Counted from the stretch's first letter, positions 27,170 to 57,376 are shown. The stretch is 64,000 nucleotides of DNA from Cocos nucifera (GCA_006176705.1 QRFJ01000295.1:62001-126000); one strand, 5' to 3'. Numbers and translations: made by a program. Notes: a model not told the origin generated them from the letters alone.

Positions 27170-30134
27170 GGCTAGAAGAGTATAAATGGTGAGCCACAAG
27201 GCCCAATTAAATTGATTGCGTATAAGAAAACTAGTAATGTTAGCTAGAGAAGTTGGAGAGAAAATATTTTGCTGCGTTGGGTTTCGTTTCTTTCTTTTTC
27301 TATTTTTTCCAACAGCTTTGAGAGTATATGGCTTGTTTTATATGCTTGATTTGCTTTGTTGATAGCTTACATGTGCTTACTAATAATTAAGAGGCTTGGT
27401 ACTTTGAATTCCTGTATTTAAAACGGAGTTAGCCTAGCCATTAAATCCTATTTCACGGTAACTGGCTCAAAGCATCTTTAAGCCAGTATTAGAAGCCTTT
27501 CTTAGAATTAACCAGTTTTATGCTGGGTGATATCATATCATTCAATCTGAAATGGAAATGGTACAAGCTCGAAGCTCAAAAATTCTTGTGACCAAAACTC
27601 TGATTCATGAAACCACGGTACACGTATGGTGGTAGGTTGGGAATTAGGATTAGCTTTGTCCATGTAGTTGGGAACTAAGCACTTGACTACACTAATGGTA
27701 GGCGAAGTGTTTGCTAACTTTATTGTGTCAAAATTAGTTCAAATCCGGAGTTTTTTTTTTTTTTTTTAAATTTATTTTTTGGTAAAAAATAAGACTGGAG
27801 ACACCATTGGTTTAGGCTGTCCTGATTCTCTTTTTAACGTTGAAGGGTGGCATTTACCCTTTTCAGCATGCTGTTTGTGTGGGTCATGCGCCCTCATATT
27901 GGGTGGAGGCAACTTGTAGTCGGTAGCGGGTCAGATCGAGGGGCTAAAACAGGATCGAAGATATTGATTTCTTTTATTGCAGCTTCTTCGCACAATGCAC
28001 AGATTTCTCCTCGGCTTGGTCCATCTCAATTTACATAAATTGGTCCATTCTATGGATTCTTTATCTAAATTAAATATTGATAAATTGGTCAAATTTAGCT
28101 CCTATATTCGTCAATAAACTTAATTTTATAATATATTTTGGCAGCAATTTTATTTATTTTAAACTATACATTCACATGTGCATTTTCTATGTAGTATATT
28201 CGTACATACATATGTAAATATGTACGTATATATGAAAGTTTAAATTATGACTTAAATCTAAAGATCCACCATATTAGCACTGTTTCAAATTCAAATATTT
28301 ATTTAATTTTTAAATCCATTAAATGCTAATTCATGTCTAAATCAATCTTGAAATGATTTTTAGCTTAATTTATAATTTTTGAGTTGATTGATTAGGCCTG
28401 TTTCAGCTTAGTTCAAAAGTAAACTCGGGTCAAGCTTAAAATAGTGGTAAACAAATCATGCTTGATGTCAATTTCAAGCTAAAAATTAACTCAATCTTGA
28501 GTAGACTTAGGCTTGTGTAAGCTTGGCTTATTTACGCTCCTAACTTTATCTATATATATCACATGGATATTAAGCAGTGTATCATTATTTTTAGATATTT
28601 TTTTTAAAAAAATTATAAACTATTTTCTTCATAAATTATTAATAGAAGCTTGTTTTCATAGCCGTATGCCTCCCTAAAGAGATTCTTTGAAAAAAAAATT
28701 ACTTAGACATCCCAAGCTAGTTTTATTTAGTACGCCCTAAATTTTAAAAAAATTCAAAAAAATTTATGAAGTTAATTAAGTTGTTCAATATGATCTCACT
28801 ATCACCATTTATTTGAGCTTATAAGATGTCATTATGCGATGGTTTAGATTTTTAGAACTAAAAAACCCTTGTTTTACTAACACATCCTAATGGTGCTATC
28901 TATTTAGCTTCAACCAGAAGGAAGTTAGGGCTTGAGTACATGCACCTTTTCTCCATGGAAGCAGCCATTCAAGCTTGGTCTCCGATTTCTCTTTAAGCTA
29001 GGCCTCTAGCTTCTTTTCTATTTTTCTATAAAATATCTATTTTTCTTATATTTTTTCCTTCTCTCCTTCCTCTTGCATCCTCTCCTTCCTTTTGTATAAG
29101 GATATAATATTGTATTATTCATTGTGGAGAGAGCAGGCCAACGGTCTCTGCAAGCAAGTATACAAAAAAAAAAGGAAGAAGTAAAAAGTAACGAGTGTTC
29201 CTTTACATCCTCGCTTTGTCTCCATATTTATTGCTCCAAGCATGTATTTAAAATATTTAAGAAGCCTATCTTTTATTTGATTGCGAAAGAGAAGTAGTTT
29301 GATCATATTTGTCAATAAAGCAATGAGGCAGAGGTACTTTTTGTTGCTAGTAGGAGCAACAAGAGTGGTCATGATCTCCTAGCATTGGAGGCATATTTGA
29401 GTAGGGTAAAAGATGCCCTTGACAACTTGATCAATGCTATAATTCTTGATTTTCATGAGATGCACAATCTTAGGGATGAAGAGAGAGATAAAGCGGATGA
29501 TGGTGATAAGGAGGATGGTGTAAAGAATGTCTCGCATGAGGTTGAAAGCGAGCATAGATGGCAATAGAGAAGAAAAGGTTGATAATATAGAAGAGGAAAG
29601 AGAAGAAGAAGATAATAAGATAGAGATTGATGGAGAGAATGGACGAGAAAAAGAGTAGATGAGGCCTGGGCCGAGGTTAAATGGAGAGGAGGAATGAGCT
29701 ATGAGATTTAGAGAGGAAGAGAAGATTTTAGAATAAGAGAATTGAGAGGTTAGATGAGGGCAAAATCACCTATTCAAATATCTTCTTAATGGTATTGGAT
29801 GCTAAACATGTTTTAAAAGTATATCGAACCATTTAACGAACTTCATGGATCATTTTAAAATTCTTTAAATTAGAGGCATATTAAATTAAGCTAGTCTTAA
29901 GTTGAAAGAATACCTAAGTATTTTTTTTTAAATAAATATTGGGCCTAAATATCATGCATAAAATATTCTTCACAGGCTAAGCCCCAAGGCCTTTCAATCC
30001 ATACATAATCCTTCTGGAAACTTCTTCAAATCCGCCACTTGTCTTCCACCAGCCCAACACACGTAAATTCAAGTCACAGTGGCGTTTCCGTAGTTGGGCA
30101 CAACCCCCGGAGTAGCTCATTTAACCGTCGCCTG
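27170..30134. other. Intergenic DNA containing a TIR element
   Basis: AT-rich between 27.2 and 28.7 kb with no recognised gene. A putative TIR transposon lies at 28689-29930. The last 200 bp lead into the poly(A) polymerase promoter. Confidence 0.4.
28689..29930. mobile_element. Putative TIR transposon, possibly Mutator-like
   Basis: The first ~105 bp (28689-28795) and the reverse complement of the last ~110 bp (29822-29930) align at roughly 70% by eye. Shared pieces include an A run then TACTTAG, CTAGTTTTATTTAGTACGCC/CTAGCTTAATTTAATATGCC, and ATGAAGTT before GTTCAATAT/GTTCGATAT. The interior has a purine-rich acidic frame (29385-29567) and no transposase was recognised. No convincing flanking target duplication was found. 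Confidence 0.45.
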
Positions 30135-30140
30135 TATAAA
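30135..30140 (+). promoter_or_regulatory. TATA box of the poly(A) polymerase gene
   Basis: TATAAA sits 165 bp upstream of the ATG at 30305 in a locally GC-rich, CpG-rich promoter. It predicts a start near 30165 and a leader of about 140 nt. Confidence 0.5.
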
Positions 30141-30304
30141 CCCCCTACCCCTGCGATTTTTTTTCCCTTCTTCTTTTTCCGGCTCTTCCCACGCGCTGCA
30201 CCCATTTCTTTTCCCCGGAAAGCGAGCCTGCCCTTTCCATCCCAGTCGTCGGTCTCCGATCGGCCGATCCGACCGCCGTCACCTCCCTTACCTGCCGGCG
30301 GTGT

Positions 30305-46597
<16,293 letters not shown>

Positions 46598-47238
46598 ATG
46601 ACCGGTTATGGTCACTGTTGTGGTGGTGGTTGCATTGGCCCTCTTCGTGGGTTTAGAGTTTGATTTCAGATGTGACTGTGAGATATCTCAGCTTTTGGGC
46701 TTGTGCTTCATGCTTCTCAGATGGTCGGTTAGGATACCTGTAGAACAAGCTATTTAAGCGGGTGGGATTACCAGTTTTGGGGTGTAAAAGAGCGCACGTA
46801 TAAGTAGGGTGTAATTGGGTGTTTTTTCTTTGGCTGGTATTAACCTTGAATTGTATATGATTTGTAATGTTTAAATTAATAACATTCTTTTTTTCACAGC
46901 CAAAGCATTTGTAGTCTTCTCTTTGAACCAGTTATTTCAAGTTTATGATTGGTGTTATCGAGAGAAGCGTGTCGATTTCACCACTTATATGCTATGTTCG
47001 AACTGTTGGTTGCTCGTTTTTAAGAGAATACTATTGGCGTATTATCAAAATTTGTCTTCCACTTTTCTTTCAGATCAAACAAAGAGTATAAACAAGGCTA
47101 TGTAGCGGTAGGGCACCAAGCAGAAATACAAGCTATGATCTTTCTTTATCCACCCAAAAATAAACAAGCTATAATCTGTTGCGAGTATTCTAGCATCATT
47201 CTCAGATGATCCTGAGGTTCCTCTTGATTGGTTCTGTG
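46598..47238. other. Shared 3' region between convergent genes
   Basis: The poly(A) polymerase 3' UTR begins at 46598 and the acyltransferase stop is at 47239, so both transcripts must end within about 640 bp. AT-rich candidates for polyadenylation of the plus-strand gene lie at about 46850-46895. Overlapping 3' ends are possible. Confidence 0.5.
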
Positions 47239-50200
47239 TCACAATCTTTTTGGCTTCGTGTTAACAATCCCTTCGTTGCCGGCTAGCATCATGTACTTGT
47301 CCTTCCTGGTGAGTTTGGTGCACTCAAAGCCCAGGGCATCTCCAATCTTGTGCTGGACATGGTTGGCTACTTCATGGCTGCTGCAACTCTTTCCATCAAT
47401 GGTATTCGTTGATACATTCTCGAGGAACTCAACGTCGTACTGTGGGCATGGATTTGCAAGGAAGTAGATGGGATCCAAGAACTTGTATCCACTTGCTGTG
47501 GTGCCATAAAACATGCTCACTCTGGAGACCAGTGCCACTGGAATAGCCGTGTCCGTCAACTCTGTAAACAGTGAACTGAACCTTAGAAGGTATGGTTCCC
47601 TACAGGTAGTCCCTTCAGGGCACACCACAAGGTCTCCTTGGGTCAAGAGCCTCGCCATTCTTCTCCTGTCTTCCTCTTTGTCACGCGTCAGCCGCACCGT
47701 TCTGATCGGTGATAAAGCTTCGGAGATGGGGCTGACGCTGTAGGTGACAGCGGTCACGAGCCTGTTGAGCGCAGCGGAGATGTAGATTGGGTCAAGGAGG
47801 GTGCGGTGGTTGCAGACGTAGAGGTGACCACGAGCACTGAGCGGCGGGCGTTGGGTGTTGAAGGTGGGGGGAGATATGAGCCTGGACTTCATCCCGGAGA
47901 AGGCTCCAATGGGAATGGATATTCTGTAGGGCAGAAGCAAGAAGATTGAGGATCTAAAGATGGATAGGGGGACGCCAAGTGGCAGCCAGAGGAACATGAG
48001 AAGTGTGTTCGCTGGGGTTGGCCTGAAGGCCACTCTGCCGTCATGGAACACCAAGGGCTTTGGGTATCGCCCTCTTGGCAAGGCTTGCCAGGTCCTCTTC
48101 TCAGCTTCGGTTACCAGGTGGACTTCCTGCAATGTGGCAAATTGTTAGTCCATTTTAACCTTCTTGCCTCGCACATCCCGTTATCATGCTTTGCGTTATA
48201 TGTTTGTCGCTGGCATGGTTGTGGAAATGAAAGACGAATGGCAGTGGGGAAATTTGGAGTCATAGCATTGCCGTTGACAAGACCTGGCCTCAACCTTTCC
48301 CTTAGATATAGAAGTACACATGCAAAAAAGCATATATTCTGCAGCGTGAACGAACCACAACCATATATGCCCCTAGCAAAGAGCGTTGCCACCCAGGATT
48401 TATTTATAATATACAGTACGAAACAACACCATCATTTCAACGCCAGGGTAGCTTTCACCCATCTGATTCCCTCCTTAGTCCCAACAAACTTACCCAACCG
48501 TGACTACTTTAACATCCTCCATAATCATGCAGTTCAAAGTAATTGCAGCCATATCTAGATAGCATTTGCTCTCGCTGTCTCCTTGGGGAACCTTTTCTTT
48601 AACCTGCCACGGCTACTTAATCTTCTTACATGCTCTAACTTTTTCTATCTTCAATTAAAAATATCTAACTAATTAATCGGTGCTAGTGGAGAGTTTGGAT
48701 TGTTTGTCGTTGGTGTTTGAATAAGATAATAAGTATCATCTTTTATGAGCCTTTATATTTTAGACAATAGACATCCAAGATCCATCGACATTAACCCTGA
48801 GATTTGATGACTAACGGACCCAATTTTAATGACGAGTCCAATCCAATAGACAATTTCTTTTGTCTATATTCATTGCCATGCAGAATCTGCCATATGCAAA
48901 TAACAAAATTTTTAATTAGATCAGATCCATCCTTGAGCTGGTTGATTCCTATCACAAACTAACAAACAAATATATCTATATATTTTTTATTTTTGATCCA
49001 TCTTTAGTGTTAGCTTGTGGTTTGATTGGTCCACCATTCAGCCGTGGCCCGAGCAAACTAATAATTTCTTCTGCATGCATGGGCCGTGATGTACGGACAA
49101 GTGCATATTGGTGCCCAAGGGCGAGTGATTTAATGAACGTACATGGATGCGTTTGGGTGTGCCAACTAATGTATCGTACGTATCCTTATCGTATTCCGCA
49201 TGTAGACTAAAATCATATCAGAAACCTTCAAGTGATCGACGACATGAGAAGAAGGTGGAAAAGTCGGTTCTCGTAGAGGCTGATGAGGGTGATGCTTTTT
49301 GTGTGGACGTTCCACGTGGCATGTGGTAATTGGTTCGTGCCATTTACAGGGCCACGAGATTCACCGAAGCTTTGCCCGTGTTTGTACCAGCTGGCGTGCC
49401 AGCGGCGAAGGAGAGAGAAACTTGATGATAGATTGGGTTTTTTTTTTTCAAAAAATATAATAAAGCATAGATGATCTACCAAGTACATAATATACCATTC
49501 ATTAATGGATAGTGCATGCTGTCCATCGTACCATACGGTATATAACAGAGGATCCATGCGGAAGTATAATCAAGTCGTTATTTTTTTTCAAAAAAACAAA
49601 AAAGCCAGGCCTTATTGTTTTTTCTTGCTATAATTTGCAATCATGCATGCAAGTATCTTGTTCTTGGTGCTAAAATGAGTTGCTTGCATTTTGAAATTTG
49701 AAAATCTAAAACTTTCATTCTTTAAATCACATGGATTTGCTTCTTTTGGTTCTGATGAGGGAAAAAGATTGATTTCAGGATGCTTGCTATGTATCTGTAT
49801 CTTGGAGCTTGAAAAATAGATGGTATCACCATACATGCTTTTGGGCTTCATATTATTTCATGGTTATAGAACCATATAAATAATCAATTCAATAAGGTTA
49901 ATAAATAAATAAATAAATAAATAAAGAGAAAAGTCGAGAGTGGAGGTACGATCTCCACCCTCCCAACAAAAAAAAGAGAGGAGGAAAATCTGAACGTATT
50001 GGCATGATGTCTTGTAATGAACAAAAGTATCTTAATTAAAGGAGCCACATGGGCTTTACCAACAAGATGTCCTTTTGGTCCCAACTGGTGTGAGGATATG
50101 GAAGGGGTTCCCTCGACCTATAATCCTCTCTATGACCACTTGATGCAAAAGAAATTGTCCTCTTATATCAGCTATAGGGACAAGAAATGTCATGGTTTCT

Positions 50201-51024
50201 TAATTCACACACTATGCGAATTAGCCTTAACTTATGTACCGTGAGTAATTATAATCGCAGAGAAAATAAATATTTGCGACATGAATATAGGTTTTTGTAT
50301 GAAAAAATAAAGCATAGTTCAACTTAATTACCTTGCAACGAGAGAAAAGGTGGTGCCGAGAATAGTTGGTGCAACTTCCAATCCCGAAGGAACCTTCGCT
50401 CGTATCTTCTTCACCAAATAGTACCGTCCTTTCCAAGTCCACTTCGCCCTCCTCCTCCATTAGTCCAGTGTAATACCCACCAAACTCCTTCAGCTCCCTT
50501 CCAACCACCACTTCCACCCCCAGGTACTCTTTCAGAAACCCTTCCACCATGACCCTTGGCATTCTTGTATAACAAACCCTCCTTCTAGCCCTCCTCAAGA
50601 CTTCAAAACCCTCCAAGCCCAGATCCTCCAAGAAGAACTTGGGCTGTACTGCTCTCCCTACCCTCAACCCCTCCTTCCTTATCCCAAAGAAGCACACCGT
50701 GGCCATCACCCTGAGCCCCACCTCATGGCCAAAACAACAAAGCAGAGGGTATAAAAGCAAGAGGAGAAGGCCCCTCAAGAAGCCTCCAGCCTCCAAGGCC
50801 ACAAGCATGAAGTAAGGGAAGGTGGAGGAGGACCTCAGGAGGCCTCCCTCCACATCAAACACTAGTGTTCGGTCCGACAGCTGCTCCACGGGGAGGCTCT
50901 TCTGTAACTTTGGGTGGGATCCATGGGGAGTATTTCTTCGGTGGAGGAAGAGTGGGTTGTAGAGCCTTCGGCGAAGGAAGCGGTGGAAGGAGAGCAAGGA
51001 CTTGGAGAAAGCCTTTGATGCCAT
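47239..51024 (-). CDS. GPAT: sn-Glycerol-3-phosphate acyltransferase, GPAT1/2/3-like
   Basis: Two exons on the minus strand, 51024-50332 and 48126-47239, separated by a 2.2-kb GT-AG intron, encode 526 residues. The enzyme transfers an acyl group to glycerol-3-phosphate; land-plant members of this membrane family supply lipids for extracellular barriers or reproduction. Residues 52-70 (TLVFDVEGGLL) are the HAD-like phosphatase-type N-terminal domain. It reads DVEG where phosphatase-active members have DxDGT, so lysophosphatidate output without phosphatase activity is expected. Hydrophobic segments follow at about 80-112. Acyltransferase blocks are NHRTLLDP (337-344), RLTRD (376-380), PEGTTCREPYLLRF (401-414) and IPVAL (426-430). 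The end (GFECTKLTRKDKYMMLAGNEG) matches the family. The start was chosen because MASKAF follows the leader and gives the usual length; the upstream open frame is 5' UTR. Confidence 0.93.
49901..49926. repeat. Microsatellite (AAAT)n
   Basis: About six AAAT units within the intron of the acyltransferase gene. Confidence 0.9.
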
Positions 51025-51113
51025 TTGAACGCCCCCCCCTCCCCCCCCCCTCTCTCTCTCTCCCGCTCGACTCGAGTTGGTTTTTGGAGAGGAGCCATAA
51101 GCGAAGGTTGTCG

Positions 51114-51122
51114 ATATATAAA
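51114..51122 (-). promoter_or_regulatory. Probable TATA box of the GPAT gene
   Basis: The minus strand reads TTTATATAT about 90 bp upstream of the ATG. The leader between them is rich in GA and includes two G runs on the minus strand (C runs at 51031-51050 on the plus strand). Confidence 0.45.
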
Positions 51123-51209
51123 TGGTTATGACATATGTTACCCCCGGTTTTGGTTTAAATAACCATAATGGCATGGCATGCCCGGTTTGACTAGGCCAGC
51201 AATTTCTCA

Positions 51210-54200
51210 AAATCTACTAGCGAGAAGGATGGGCGCGGGTGCTCTGACATACACATGATGATATATGATGCATTATGGGCACCATTTATTACACGATGGA
51301 TAATTTCATACGATCACATATATTATATATTGCACGGTTTAATACTACATAAGGTCATCTATTATATGATGGATGGCACGTGATGTGCACCACATCATAA
51401 ACTACATAACAAAGAATCCATGATCAGAAGAACAGCATTACCTAACTTCATTATTTTACGGTGTAGTTGCTTTGTGCACCCCACAAGACATCCTATGTTT
51501 GGAAGTTGCATGAGCCATGTAGATATTGTGGGTCCATGAGTCATAGCGCCGGCAAAACCCAGAGAGCGGTTGCCGAGTATCTGAACTTTGTGATATCGGT
51601 ATCACATTTGCCGGCTTGTAAGACTATAATCCTCCTAATCTGAGGTTGGCCCACTGTCACGTTTGGGTCCCATTACGATGGCAGATTGTAAATAATTAAA
51701 GAAGCGGGGGATGCTTATATCATCGGCCGCAAGAACTCGGTCGGATTTGGAGCAGGTAGTGGAAGTCAATGCCACCGCGTGCATTAACTTACGGGCACGA
51801 AATGTTCCTCCATGCGCGGGCGGTGATCCGACTCGGTCAAAAAAGTCAAACACCCTTTTAGATCACTGATGAGTAAAAGGCACTCCATTTAGAACCCAGA
51901 ACGACACCAACCTAACGTGGACGCACTGAAGTCCGCCATTAATGGTGGACCATCCTTGTTAGTAATGACCACATGGCCGTCCTGCCACTGTTTTGGATTG
52001 GACCACCAAGGTTAAGGGACGGTTGCGTGGTGGGTGCGTGATACGTGTTTAATTAAACGGAAAATATCACATTCCGTGGACGAATCAACTCCTTGTAAGC
52101 CCATCCCCTATGGGTCCCACTCAACATAAAGTTAGGTGTATGTTAGGCCATTGGGTGGTGGGCGGAATTATGGGAGAGGTCGACTCCATCGGGATGGCGC
52201 AAGGCGCGCGCGAATGGATAAACTGCTACCCTTTAAGGATGCCGTTTTATTATGGCCACGCAGGCACAAAGTTCCTTAGAGGGTTGGGGGATAGAAAATG
52301 GCCGAGTAGGTGGCTATGATTTGCTCAATTCCATTTATTTTGTTTTCTTATCAAAGCATTTTGGATCATTTTTTAATGGAGTTTTAGTACTATAAGTTAC
52401 TTGTCCTCCAAAACATGCGGCCGAGTGATAACACTTGATGTGTATGTGGTTTATCCGTAGCCACCAAGTTAATTCTAGGTCTAAGTTTTGTCACCATCAC
52501 GTGAGATGTAGTGGTACTTGTAACTGTACGGAGACAGTTGAAAATATTGTAAGCAAACTATTATTTCTCAAAACCGCTTATTGGCACAATCCTAAAGGAA
52601 AGGGAACAGGCTGCAAGAATGGATCAATTCGCAAACGCCAGGTCGGCAGAAGTAATTGAAACATTTGAAATGTTTCAAGTTGAAAAAAAAAAGGACGACT
52701 AATAAACTTGAATGATGTTGTTGCCGCAGTTTAACCTAAGTGAAATATTTGTGTTTCAGGTAACTCATAAAGATTTTCAGATGTCTCAAAAAATCTATAC
52801 ATGAAGTGAAGGATCAAAATTGTATTGTTTTCAACTTACATGTTTAACACGGATTATTGAAAGAATCTATAAACATGCTTAAGAGATCCTAAATCAAAAA
52901 TAAGGTTTTAATCTACATTGAGAACTTGATATGTATAACCCTCCAGTACGGTATATGCATAAATCTCACTCTTGATGTGGATATAGAGAAAGTGAAAGAA
53001 TGCCCCCCATCCCTCTTTTTTATTAAAATTTAGGAGGAAAATGAAAGCAAGGTCACATCATATCTCCTCCTTGCAGCAAGGGAGATATGGAATGCTCATA
53101 TCTCTCTTTTGACAATCCATTATTTTTTTCTCATGAATAAAAATTTTTCTGAAAATGATTTTTTTGAGGATTATGCATACCGAAATTTTCTTTCTTAGAA
53201 ATTCTTGAGCTTATCTCAAGCTACCAGCAAAGTGCAATAATGACTTGGTCTCATGCTCCTCCATGACATAATGAGTGATACAAACCATACATATCAACCT
53301 ATATTTTTCCATCATTTTTTATATTTTAAATAAATTTTAACTAATAAATATCAAAATGAATGTTTAAATATAGTTTTTAATCTTTAATTTACCATTTACC
53401 ATATTGGTTGAAACCTCAAAATCTTGGTCTAAAAATATCGACTAAGATCTTGCAAAATCTCAATTCCCTTCAAATTTCTTCCCTTCATATCAACTAATAT
53501 AAACTGAGATCAAGCCTGCCAACATAACTGATATAGAGAGTTTTGAAAGCTTGCAAAAAAAATAAAAAGTGAATAATTGATTTCAGAAAGAGCATTCTTT
53601 TGAGCAACTTGCTTGGTACATGAGGTGCACAATGAGCTTACTGCAAGTTAAATCTAAGTGCTTTCATTCAGGAATCAAGGATCAAGCTCGCTAGTTTCCT
53701 TCCTTGCTATTCTAACATGTGATAAATTTTTAGTGAGATGCATCATTAAAATAATTGCATGCTTTTTGACTAGAGAATTATAATTGCTGAAGGAAACCAG
53801 CCCAACAACTCGTGCAACCTTTAACTTATAGATGAGCTAATATGGAAAAAAAGCACAACATCACAGACTATAGCATTTTCCATCCCATTTACGTGACTAG
53901 AAGAGCAGCAGTTTGGTCTTCCTCCTATTCTTAAAAACCTACCATGCAAAAATATCAAATAGCTGATATAGATTGGTTTACCATGGAACTTACCATTGGA
54001 GGCATTTGTGTCGCAATTAACACGCACTAAGTTTGATCCTTTTCCCTTGAACTGTAAGAAGGTCCAGTGACAACTTTGGCATTTCCCCCGATCATCATGA
54101 CCAAGTGGAATTATTAGCTTCATTAGACCGGTCATGCTGTTTGGGACCAGATTCATCCCACAAATTTGTGGTCCGTGGTTTCCAGCCACCATTTGGTGCC

Positions 54201-56709
54201 ATAACAACACTTGCTACATGGTCGCAGTGGGTGGTATCCTAGACTCCAATTGAAACCTTGGATAATCCTCCAATATATTAGCCGCTCCAATTTTTCTGGA
54301 GTTTTGGATCCTCCCTAATTGGATTTTTTTATCCAGTTCTGTTCAATGCAATTGCTCACCATCCATTAATTGTGGTGTCCCACCATCAAAAGTAATTTCT
54401 GGATTTATATCCTTCGTTCTATATTAATTATTCAATTACCTATTGTTGATGGTGAAGCCACCTACTTAAATAGATGGTATCTGGTTGAAGGGAGACATAA
54501 ATTAAACTGGTGGCTGAAGTGGATAAGAACTCTTTTGAAGTGGCACACGCTCTCCCCTCATCAAAGTGCTTTGAACTGTGGCTAATATGGGGAGAATAAT
54601 TGGCTAGAGATGCTGAAGCATTACACTGCAATGTTTGCATTATCTCAGGGAATGGTTGCATGTGAGGACATGCAACACGTACGAGGAAGAAATTTCAAGG
54701 TTCTTTTTAGCAAGTTATTTGAAGATTGTAATGGACGGTTGAAATCTAGAGATTTTGTAACTAATGGATTACTGCATGGAAGATTTGCATCACCGAATAC
54801 TTGGATAATTCCCTTGGTTTCTTTTGAACATTAGAAAATATTGGAGCTGAAAAGAGCTTGCAAAAAGTGAATTGATACAAAAATCCAATAAAAATACTAT
54901 ATATGCTCACATTGATTTAATAAAAAAGAAAATAAATAAAGATATAATAATGCAAGGAACATGCGATCATTTGCGCGGGCATGTATTTAGCCCGGGGTAG
55001 ACTTTGGATACTTGTACTAGATGATGGGATCAACATAACACTTTGTTAGTTTATTTTTTTGTGTTAGGTATTAGATTATTATTGGTATTCTATGACTTAC
55101 GTGGATTAGGAGCTACTGTAGTACAAATTTATTTGAATTAATCTTGAACTGATTATAGTATTTATGATCGGATATTTGTAATTAGATATAAATAAATTTG
55201 GATTCTAATCCAACTATGATGTCGGAACTTAAATGGGGAGACTATGTGTTCAATCTCACGTTGATTATGTAATAGATTAATATCGAGTAGTTATATGATA
55301 ATAAAATTTAAATAATATTTTGTTGTTATTTTTTTTAAAATAAATAAAATTTTTTAGTATCAAACAACCTCGATGCAACAAATGCTCTCTTATCTTGGCC
55401 ACTTATTTGTGCACCTCTCAATAATGCCTACCTAGCCAATCAAGTCTTATTACTTGTCCAAGCCAATTGCACACCGTCATTGGAGTTAACTTCAAAGTAT
55501 CCTTTTCTTCTTCTTCTTTTGTGTGTATGGGACCACACCTAATTTTTTAAAGAATACAAGTCTCATGACAATTTTATCTAAATAATATTTATTTAAAAAT
55601 ATTTATATAAATAATATTTTTTAAAAATTATTTATCAAAATATGGTTCAATTTAAAATCACCCTTCGGACTAGCAATTTTATATCTGAGTGAGCAAAATA
55701 TATACTATCTAATTTTTTTATATTGTCATCGTTCGTTCATAAAGCATTTTGTAGTCCATACCGATGCCCATAACGTATTTGATCGTAGGCCGCTTTGAAA
55801 TGCTCTCCCTAGGACAAAATCAATGCTGCTCCTGTGTGCCAAATTAGATGACCCAAGTTTCCCTTATTAAAGAGCTCTGAAAAATCTGTGCTGACGAATG
55901 GGGATATGGCCAAGAGATGATTAGTTGGTCAGCCAATTCTTTCTGGTCTATTTTTCTTAGCAAGTGAGAGTTCAAACAAAAACATCCATTGCATGGTATC
56001 AAGCATTAGGTAATAATATCTTCAGATATATTACACAGTCCTCTGCAGTGCAGCCACAGTGATTTATAAGGGTCATGGCATAGAATTATAGGCTTATTTA
56101 TTAAGTTCCATCTTATCATGGGGAATTTTCTAGCTACCCAATTTTTTTTTTCAATTAATAGTCCTGTCCAATTGAGCTAGTTCAAGTTCGAGCCAAGCAG
56201 CCGGTGTAAGTGATCTGACAACCCATTTCACAAATGGCACAACTCCACATCTTGTAAAGTTGGAAGTTTGCAATCACACAACATGTGCGTTTCGAAATCT
56301 TTTTTCAGCTAATGCTTCTACCATCTAAGATCCCTAAATTCTTATCATAAAATTTCTCCAAGTATCGGATCAACTCGTCCCCTGCTCGAGAATCCCCTTC
56401 TTTGTTCCAAGTGAATCTGGCAGATTCTCACTTTCGCAGCACAATTAGTATTATTTCAAGTCTGGCCACCCATTTTACTAATAATTCAAGTTCTTTTTTA
56501 ATCGATTTTTTGAACAATTGTGCCAAATCAGATATGTAGCAGTAACCCTATTCTTTGGAAAGACCAGCACATATCACCGAACAAATTGGATCATTTTAGT
56601 AGGAAAATCTCAACTCGAATGGTACTCCATCTGAACAAAGTTAGCTGGCCAGTTTGTAGCACTTGAAGTTAATATTCATATTTGTTGCTATGCATGTTTT
56701 CTTTGATCC

Positions 56710-56782
<73 letters not shown>

Positions 56783-57360
56783 AAATTTGAAGGACTCTCG
56801 ACTGGCCACGTGATGGAATTTCGAAGGTCAGCTTGTGGCTACGTAGCGAGATCTTATGCGTTGGCTTGGCATATACATAATGTCCTATCCTTGCTAATGA
56901 AGTTGACCTCACCTTCCCCTCTCGTTTGCTCAACTGGCAGGGTCATGTATTTGGCATATGGAAGGAGCGATAATCAGTAGGTTATGTTGCTACTTGGAAG
57001 GATAATTAATCTTCCAATATATTTTAGATATCAGAAATGGCCGGCCCACCCCTACGTATAGCCATAAGGTCTGCTCAGCATCCGTGTTATTGGGCCAAGC
57101 TTCAAGGCACAAATAGCACGATCCATGTGTGGCTTGCCTCTTAACGCTCATCTCGGCAGCCAAGATGATAGCACCATGCTTTTAAGCTAGGGTATAACTA
57201 CCGGCATTCGTGTTGATAACCCCTAATTTTATCTTTTATTCTCCATACATGGTTGGTTACTTGGTTCAAGATAAATATCGATAATTTGTGTAGATGAATG
57301 AAGGCAAAGGATCACTCCATTGATCCATGAGAAGGAATGATGAGGCACAGCATTCTATTC
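51210..57360. other. Intergenic DNA without recognised genes
   Basis: No conserved coding segment was found on either strand. Two unrelated open frames at 54210-53821 (-) and 54610-54834 (+) lack recognisable motifs or start context and are probably chance. A (TA)n(GA)n microsatellite lies at 56712-56778. The left part is the GPAT promoter region. Confidence 0.4.
56712..56778. repeat. Microsatellite (TA)n(GA)n
   Basis: About 30 bp of TA followed by about 36 bp of GA, the same composite as at 34170-34440, but the flanks are unrelated. Confidence 0.95.
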
Positions 57361-57376
57361 CATCATGCAAGGTGTG

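Noticed and set aside
48043..48558. 171-codon plus-strand frame
   Set aside because: It overlaps the acyltransferase exon 2 antisense and continues into its intron; no motif of its own.
50227..51210. Acyltransferase start at the upstream end of the open frame (51210)
   Set aside because: The extra 62 residues are low-complexity leader translation that includes the TATA region, and the 3' end reads through the splice donor at 50331.
53821..54210. 129-codon minus-strand frame
   Set aside because: No recognisable domain, no promoter or splice context, and composition like the surrounding intergenic DNA.
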